Origin: Hominisplanchenecus faecis | Lineage (GTDB): Bacteria; Bacillota; Clostridia; Lachnospirales; Lachnospiraceae | Direction: 5' to 3' | Assembly (NCBI RefSeq): GCF_020687205.1 | Contig: NZ_JAJEQE010000007.1 | Span: 1 to 64,000 of the forward strand | DNA: 64,000 nt | Program-made: the position numbers and the translations under genes | In this document: positions 59,132-64,000 of the stretch, piece by piece | Layout: each line of letters starts with the position of its first letter | How positions within the stretch are numbered: the first letter of the stretch is position 1 | The notes under the pieces: model-generated | Databases searched by the model: none | What the model was told of the DNA's origin: nothing | Seen by the model: only the letters and a program-made list of their open reading frames with translations

Positions 59132-59944
59132 TTACTGCGATTCTTCGTTTTCCGCTTCTTCCAATGCTTCCAGTGCAATGCGAACACGGTCGCTTCCCAG
59201 CTTATAATACACATCCGTCACTTCGATGCCGACCGCCTGATAGCCTGACTCTGCCGCCGCAAGGATGGTAGTACCAGCTCCGGCAAACGGATCTAAGATC
59301 AGGCCGCCCGGCTCGCAGATCTGGATGACATCCTTCATCAGCTGGAGCGGCTTCTCTGTCACATGGATGCGGTTCTGTGGATTTCCATAACGGAACACAC
59401 CCGGAAGGCAGGACACCGGGCGGTTGATCGGCATCGGGCCGTTGCTTCCCCATACAATATACTCTGCCTGCTGGCGGAACCTGCCTTTCTGCGGACGGGA
59501 GTTTCCCTTGTCCCAGACTGCGGTTCCTCTCCAGATCCAGCCTGCCCACTGAAGGGCATCGGTAATGGACGGGTACTGTCTCCAGTCAATAAAGAGGCAG
59601 ATCGGAGCCCCTCTCTTGCAGGCTTTCCGCACATCGTACAGCCATTCTGCCATCCAGTGGGTCCAGGAACGCTGGTCCTTATTATCCCCATCAAAATCCG
59701 GCAGGGCGTTTTCCGCTTTCATACTGCTGTACTTCTGGTTAGTGGTACGGTTGCGTTCATTCTGCTTGGTTCCCCCAGACGCATAAGGCGGATCGGTCAC
59801 GACTGCATCAAAAATTCCCGGCTGGAATCCTTTTACCAGCTTTAAGGTATCCCCATGCAGGATACGCCAGTTCGCCCCTCCGGCAGACTCATCCGGCAGG
59901 CAGTCCGGTTTTAAAAGATCTTCAAGTTTCAGGGTATTTCCCAT
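59132..59944 (-). CDS. Site-specific DNA methyltransferase (beta class)
   Basis: 270 residues, start at 59944 behind GAAAGG (ATGs at 59950 and 59953 are alternatives). Motif IV TDPPYASGG near residue 55 and motif I LDPFAGAGTTILAAAESGYQ near residue 215 are in the order of beta-class N4-cytosine/N6-adenine methyltransferases. No restriction endonuclease gene is beside it, so it is probably an orphan that masks ICE DNA from host restriction. The SAM donor synthase MetK is encoded 1.8 kb upstream in the same operon. Confidence 0.88.
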   Translation of the reverse strand: MGNTLKLEDLLKPDCLPDESAGGANWRILHGDTLKLVKGFQPGIFDAVVTDPPYASGGTKQNERNRTTNQKYSSMKAENALPDFDGDNKDQRSWTHWMAEWLYDVRKACKRGAPICLFIDWRQYPSITDALQWAGWIWRGTAVWDKGNSRPQKGRFRQQAEYIVWGSNGPMPINRPVSCLPGVFRYGNPQNRIHVTEKPLQLMKDVIQICEPGGLILDPFAGAGTTILAAAESGYQAVGIEVTDVYYKLGSDRVRIALEALEEAENEESQ

Positions 59945-60010
59945 AGGCATCATCCTTTCGGTCGCTTATTTTCCAGATTTCTCTGGAAGTGCTTTTCTTT
60001 AGGGAACTGC

Positions 60011-60784
60011 TCATCGGCAGGTATCCTCTTTTTTCGGTATTTCTTTTCTCGGCGTTCTGGGCGGTTCATGGTGATCCGACAGTTCGGTTTCCACATATTC
60101 GCTGATGATTCCCAGTGCTTCATAATAATTGCCACTCTTGTGGACACGGTCTGCCATCTCGTTGGCCTGTTCGGACATCCCGGCACATCTGAGCAATCTT
60201 GAGGCATCGCCAAGGATTGAGAAAATATTTCCGTCATGCCCTAAGAGTTTCAGCTTCAGATGGGACGGCTTTGGTTTCGATTGCTTTTCCTGCATCTCGT
60301 TTTCTGGTGCTTTCACCTGTATCTGGAAATCCGAGCCGGCACCAACATAGAAATGTAAGTATAATTCACCACCGTCTACCTTGATCTCCCGCTGTTCCAG
60401 ACTTTCTCCCCAGCCATCGCTGTACTGCCCTCTCAGATACTGCCCCACCACACGGTATTCCTCTGGGGTCAGATTCTCCCGGAGTGTCAGGTTTGCACAG
60501 CCATATAAAACACCCTCCTGTTCTTTTACCGCCATTGTAATGCGTTCCACTTTTTCCTTAATGTCCTTGTTTCGGTCAAAATAATCAATCAGGTTGCATG
60601 GCTGGTTGTCAGGCATACCGAGCCGGTTGATTTCATCAACCTTTTCTGCTATGGATGTCTGATACTGCACCAGGTCAGGTCCTTCCAATGGCTCCGCATC
60701 ATCCAGATCCACAATGTCTGAATAGTCCGGAATAAACTCTGCCATCAGAGGTGACAGCATTTCCACTTCTATTTTATCTTTCAA
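60011..60784 (-). CDS. Conserved ICE hypothetical protein
   Basis: 257 residues with a TTG start at 60784, right behind GAGGTGG and overlapping the primase-like gene by 11 bp. Central part NLIDYFDRNKDIKEKVERIT, NLTLRENLTPEEYRVVGQYL and GGELYLHFYVGAGSDFQIQV; C-terminal GNIFSILGDASRLLRCAGMS and DRVHKSGNYYEALGIISEYV. It resembles domains found in large ICE polyvalent proteins; no activity is known. Confidence 0.65.
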   Translation of the reverse strand: MKDKIEVEMLSPLMAEFIPDYSDIVDLDDAEPLEGPDLVQYQTSIAEKVDEINRLGMPDNQPCNLIDYFDRNKDIKEKVERITMAVKEQEGVLYGCANLTLRENLTPEEYRVVGQYLRGQYSDGWGESLEQREIKVDGGELYLHFYVGAGSDFQIQVKAPENEMQEKQSKPKPSHLKLKLLGHDGNIFSILGDASRLLRCAGMSEQANEMADRVHKSGNYYEALGIISEYVETELSDHHEPPRTPRKEIPKKEDTCR

Positions 60785-61760
60785 GGCACCACCTCGCTTC
60801 TCTGTTCTGCCGTTTCTCTGGTGTACGGGCAGCCATCTTTGCCACGTCTGCCCAGTCTGCCCCTTCGATCTCCGGCAGGTTCTCGATGATCTGATAGTTT
60901 CCCTCGTAGGCTTTTCGGATATGTTCACACGCCCACCGTCCGGCAAAGTCATTGTCGGTACACACTTCGATCTCGGTGATCTCCGGGTGCTGGGACAGAA
61001 AATGTTCCAATGCCTGCGGCTTTTTCATGCTCCGCTGGCTCTGCCCTTCTTTTGGTGCGCTGATCCCGCCAAGTTCCAGACGGTACTTATCCCGGCTTCC
61101 CTGTCTCTGTTCCAATGTCATGTGGGCAAGCACATCCACACAGGCTTCATAAACAGCAACCCGTCTGCATCCTGTTTGTGCCGGAACACAAAAAGCGTAT
61201 GCCTTTTCGCTTCCGGCCTGTTCCATCTTAAAAGACTTTCCGCTGGCATCGTAAATCCCACGCAGGAAAGCATACCTTGCCACCTGATTTTCGTCCTTGC
61301 CTACGAACACAGCATTGTGATAGGGCAGGCTTTCATACAGGATTCCCAGATGAACACACTGCTGTAAGACCTCGCTGCTGATGCCCCGCTCTTTCAGATA
61401 TCGGAACACCCTGCGGCAGTCCGGGCTGGCTGGCGGCAAGACAAACGGCTTTTGGGGCTTTGTCTCCACAGGCGGAGGGATGTAGGTGGGATACTCACCT
61501 TTCAGCATTTGCACTGCCTCCAGAAAGGAACACCCATCTACATGGATCAGGAAATTTAATGCACTGGTTCCCCCGATATCTCTGGATTTCCAGTGCCACT
61601 GGCTGGTGAGCTCGTTGATTTTAAAGCTATCGTGGTCTGTCAGCTCCCATTCATTTCTGGCTGAAGATTTTTTCAGGCGGTTCGGCTGGTATTTCTTCAG
61701 GTACTCAATGGCGGTGATCTCCCTTGCCCGTTTGATCTCTTCTTCCGGAATCCACGGCAT
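60774..61760 (-). CDS. DUF3991/TOPRIM primase-like protein
   Basis: 328 residues. N-terminal region like a degenerate CHC2 primase finger (NEWELTDHDSFKINELTSQW, GTSALNFLIHVDGCSFLEAV), DUF3991, and a C-terminal TOPRIM domain (EVCTDNDFAGRWACEHIRKA, GADWADVAKM; the TDNDxAG motif is the DxD pair). Such proteins may prime second-strand synthesis of the transferred DNA in the recipient. ATG overlaps the metK stop (TAATG). Confidence 0.85.
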   Translation of the reverse strand: MPWIPEEEIKRAREITAIEYLKKYQPNRLKKSSARNEWELTDHDSFKINELTSQWHWKSRDIGGTSALNFLIHVDGCSFLEAVQMLKGEYPTYIPPPVETKPQKPFVLPPASPDCRRVFRYLKERGISSEVLQQCVHLGILYESLPYHNAVFVGKDENQVARYAFLRGIYDASGKSFKMEQAGSEKAYAFCVPAQTGCRRVAVYEACVDVLAHMTLEQRQGSRDKYRLELGGISAPKEGQSQRSMKKPQALEHFLSQHPEITEIEVCTDNDFAGRWACEHIRKAYEGNYQIIENLPEIEGADWADVAKMAARTPEKRQNREARWCLER

Positions 61761-62920
61761 TACATCACGGTATCCCGGAGCTGCTCTGCCTTATCCGTTT
61801 TCTCCCACGGGAATTCCTTTCTTCCAAAATGCCCGAACACGGCACTCTGTCGGTAGATCGGCCGCTTCAGGTGCAGGGTGTCACTAATCTGGCTTGGGGT
61901 AAGCCCAAACACCAGAGGAATCGCAGCGGCGAGGCAGTCATCCGCACAGATCTTTCCGGTTCCAAAGGTATCCACCTGCACCATGACTGGCTGGGCAACC
62001 CCGATGGCATAGGCAAGGGACACCTGGCATCGGCTGGCAAGTCCGGCAGCTACCATGTTTTTGGCGATGTAACGGGCCATGTATGCCCCGGAACGGTCAA
62101 CTTTGGAACAATCCTTCCCGGAGAATGCACCGCCGCCATGCGGTACCAGGCTGCCGTAGGTATCCACCATTAGTTTCCTTCCGGTCAGTCCGGTGTCTGC
62201 ATCCAGACCTCCGCACACAAATCTGCCCGATGGGTTAATCAGGATCTTGGTATCCTCATCCGGTGGCAGCATACGGAGTGCCGGGCGTAACACTTTCTCC
62301 CGGATCTCATGCTCCAGCTTCCGAAGGGATTTTTCCTTTTCATGCTGGCAGGACACAATGACGGTATCCAGCCGGGCAGGTCTGTCATCTTCATACTCCA
62401 CGGTCACCTGCGCCTTTCCATCTGGCAAGATTCCCGTGATATATCCGCTTCTACGGCTTGCAGACAGTTCCCTTACAATGCGGTTCGCCAGAACCACTGG
62501 CATCGGCATAAGCTGCGGTGTCTCATCGCAGGCGTAGCCAATCATGATGCCCTGATCCCCGGCACCGCTGGCAAGTCCGCTCTGAACAGAAACAGTCCCT
62601 GCCCTTCGTTCTCTGGATCTCTCCACTGCCCCGGCGATATCCGGACTCTGTTTGTGGATGAGGGCATCCATGTGGATTTCCTCTGCTTCATAGCCTGCAC
62701 TCTCCAGCACCTTTTTGATGATTTCAAACACCTGTGGCTCAAATCGGCTGGTGATCTCTCCTGCTACAATGATGTTCCTTTTGGTCGCCAGCACCTCGCA
62801 GGCCACTCTGGAATTTTCGTCCTCTTTCAGACACGCGTCCAGAATGCTGTCTGCGATCAGGTCGCAGAGCTTATCCGGATGTCCTTCTGTTACGGATTCT
62901 GCTGTATAAAATCGTTTCAT
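61760..62920 (-). CDS. metK: Methionine adenosyltransferase (SAM synthetase), ICE-borne
   Basis: 386 residues, full length. MKRFYTAESVTEGHPDKLCD contains the GHPDK motif; GLASGAGDQGIMIGYACDE the GAGDQG ATP loop; HGGGAFSGKDCSKVDRSGAY the GGGAFSGKD loop. Makes S-adenosylmethionine from ATP and methionine. Start at 62920 behind GGAAAGGATGG; the frame stays open upstream to 63067 without reason. It lies inside the conjugation operon with overlapping neighbours, so it is an accessory copy and could feed the ICE methyltransferase. Confidence 0.95.
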   Translation of the reverse strand: MKRFYTAESVTEGHPDKLCDLIADSILDACLKEDENSRVACEVLATKRNIIVAGEITSRFEPQVFEIIKKVLESAGYEAEEIHMDALIHKQSPDIAGAVERSRERRAGTVSVQSGLASGAGDQGIMIGYACDETPQLMPMPVVLANRIVRELSASRRSGYITGILPDGKAQVTVEYEDDRPARLDTVIVSCQHEKEKSLRKLEHEIREKVLRPALRMLPPDEDTKILINPSGRFVCGGLDADTGLTGRKLMVDTYGSLVPHGGGAFSGKDCSKVDRSGAYMARYIAKNMVAAGLASRCQVSLAYAIGVAQPVMVQVDTFGTGKICADDCLAAAIPLVFGLTPSQISDTLHLKRPIYRQSAVFGHFGRKEFPWEKTDKAEQLRDTVM

Positions 62921-63006
62921 AATCGTTACCATCCTTTCCAAGTAAATAATAACGGCAGGAAACGCTCCTTTCTGGAACACTTTCTGCCGGATCTGGGTTA
63001 TAAGTT

Positions 63007-63047
63007 GTCTCACATTCTGCACTTTTCTGGTACTTTCAGACACTTTT
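63007..63047. repeat. About 41-bp direct repeat, copy 1
   Basis: GTCTCACATTCTGCACTTTT then CTGGTACTTTCAGACACTTT; repeated with few changes at 63128-63168, 121 bp away. Confidence 0.65.
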
Positions 63048-63127
63048 TTCAACCTAAATACTACCAATGCACACCCTTACATAATCCCCCTGTTTTGAAC
63101 ACATCCCTGCCCGTGCGGTCATTATTT

Positions 63128-63168
63128 GTCTCATTTTCTGCACTTTTCTGGTACTTACGAACACTTCT
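63128..63168. repeat. About 41-bp direct repeat, copy 2
   Basis: GTCTCATTTTCTGCACTTTT then CTGGTACTTACGAACACTTC; overlaps the stop codon of the sortase gene. Confidence 0.65.
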
Positions 63169-63970
63169 GACTCCACACTGCCCCGGAAACCGGCACCGCC
63201 AGGACGATGTTCCTGGCACCGCTCCATTCATATGAACACGTGACGAGCGTCAAAACCTTATCGTATATACACTTCAGGTAATCATCCCCGGTTTCGAACA
63301 CTTCCCTCTGCTTAGCTGCTTTTAAATATTCCTGCACTGCCTCCGCATCTGCGAGTTTCTGCTGGAATGGGAACAAATTCCTGTCTGCTTTCAGCACCGT
63401 GACAATTCGGTATTCCTGAATGCTATCCTCTGTCTGAAGATAAGCAAAGGGATGCTCCTGATAGTACGTTTCATCTGCATATAAGTCCAGATTTCCGAAC
63501 ATTGCCCCACTGTTCATGTTGTGACCGTAAATGATAAGGTTCCGACTTTCAGACACTTTACAGTCTGCCTGTAAAAACAGGCTTCCGTTGATGTCATATT
63601 CCTTTTTGTAATTCCGTTTCAGGTAAAACTCCCCATTCTCCTGTTCGGACTGAAGCACCGGGTAATCAATCCCGGTATCCGGTATTGTCAGCCATCCCTG
63701 CACATCCGGGTATTGTTCCCGAAGAGAAACAAGGTCTACCGCAGCCACCGGGCATTTTCTTCCAGCTGGTTGGTCTTTCTTTTCAGAGCCTGAGGCTCCC
63801 GGAGCTTCCGGCTCCGGGAAATTCCCTTTCAGCTCTGCCACCAGCTTTTTGTTCTCCATTGGAAGATATACCATGTGGTAAATCAGAAACCCGGCACTTG
63901 TCAGCGTCACTGCAAGGCAGATGATCTTGAAAAACCTCTGTAAGATTCCTGTCTTTGGTTTTTTCTTCAT
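63155..63970 (-). CDS. Class B sortase
   Basis: 271 residues. N-terminal membrane anchor (IICLAVTLTSAGFLIYHMVY), then the sortase barrel: DTGIDYPVLQSEQENGEFYL, NLIIYGHNMNSGAMFGNL (catalytic His), VLTLVTCSYEWSGARNIVLA (TLVTC catalytic Cys, and Arg). Class B features: long N-terminal region and the GHNMNSG and SGARNIVLA blocks. Sortases in ICEs of this family attach surface adhesins or pilin-like proteins of the element. AGGAACG precedes the ATG. Confidence 0.92.
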   Translation of the reverse strand: MKKKPKTGILQRFFKIICLAVTLTSAGFLIYHMVYLPMENKKLVAELKGNFPEPEAPGASGSEKKDQPAGRKCPVAAVDLVSLREQYPDVQGWLTIPDTGIDYPVLQSEQENGEFYLKRNYKKEYDINGSLFLQADCKVSESRNLIIYGHNMNSGAMFGNLDLYADETYYQEHPFAYLQTEDSIQEYRIVTVLKADRNLFPFQQKLADAEAVQEYLKAAKQREVFETGDDYLKCIYDKVLTLVTCSYEWSGARNIVLAVPVSGAVWSQKCS

Positions 63971-64000
63971 CGTTCCTGTCCGGCTTTTCTCTGCTTCTTT
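63967..64000 (-). CDS. 3' end of an upstream ICE gene (partial)
   Basis: The last ten codons read KKQRKAGQER followed by TGA that overlaps the sortase ATG (ATGA). Overlaps of this kind are the rule in this operon, so a gene probably continues past the window edge. Too short to identify. Confidence 0.35.
   Translation of the reverse strand, partial: KKQRKAGQER

Larger units (their letters stand above)
18985..64000. mobile_element. Putative integrative conjugative element, right end outside the window
   Basis: A continuous accessory region with transfer genes (45.7-64 kb), cargo, a nested decayed element, accessory DNA genes (24-28.3 kb) and a recombinase trio at its left edge. The transfer module is of the clostridial CTn type and complete for relaxase, coupling protein, VirB4, VirB6, PrgI, Maff2 and cell-wall hydrolase. 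The left boundary is uncertain: the recombinase trio may be the ICE integration module or a separate Tn554-like element. Confidence 0.6.

Overview
The window looks like a gut Lachnospiraceae (low-GC Firmicutes) chromosome carrying an integrative conjugative element (ICE). The evidence is strong purine-rich Shine-Dalgarno sites, an AT-rich left arm with hybrid-cluster protein, DUF134-NifX and YitT genes, and Firmicutes-type VirB4/VirD4/PrgI/Maff2 transfer genes on the right. No rRNA, tRNA or CRISPR array was seen.

Region 1 (1-18.8 kb) is chromosome-like: SdpI, two GNAT acetyltransferases, two metallo-beta-lactamase-fold hydrolases, YitT, DUF134-NifX, hydroxylamine reductase (hcp), a DEDDh exonuclease, a WYL regulator, a HIRAN protein, peptide deformylase, a YunG-like protein, a glyoxalase and a cupin / carboxymuconolactone decarboxylase / hydrolase group. 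Between 4.9 and 12.5 kb lie five 15/16 matches (and one 14/16) to the ParB site parS, which suggests an origin-proximal location. A decay zone at 15.6-17.9 kb holds fragments of two TetR regulators, a TauE/SafE permease and a cupin beside a GC-rich hydrolase gene that looks acquired.

Region 2 (19-28.5 kb) starts with a four-gene leftward operon of three different tyrosine recombinases plus a small coiled-coil protein, a Tn554 tnpA/tnpB/tnpC-like set with one extra recombinase. It is followed by ICE accessory genes: a DinG-type helicase, DUF4240, DUF3846 and a sigma-region-4-like regulator.

Region 3 (28.5-37.1 kb) is a nested structure. An atypical response-regulator gene is split into a C-terminal piece (28478-28680) and an N-terminal piece (36640-37143). 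Between them sits a decayed Tn1549-type element that keeps xis, a lantibiotic-immunity-like HK/ABC/RR operon, two HTH regulators, DUF5348 and a replication-initiator-like gene. Its integrase and nearly all transfer genes are gone. The deletion joins mobC to the 3' end of a relaxase gene and truncates pcfB.

Region 4 (37.3-45.6 kb) is cargo: a divergently read AraC regulator, an ECF transporter (S, T and a two-domain ATPase), an AraC-like sensor domain without HTH, and two fused ABC half-transporters. All six leftward genes overlap or abut, and the likely role is metallophore or cofactor import.

Region 5 (45.7-64 kb) is a well-conserved conjugation operon, read leftward: sortase B, MetK, primase-like, DNA methyltransferase, MobC, relaxase, PcfB, ArdC-like, VirD4, Maff2, VirB6/TrbL, PrgI, VirB4 and a lysozyme-CHAP cell-wall hydrolase. 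The ICE runs off the right edge. All calls come from reading motifs by eye; no database search was run.
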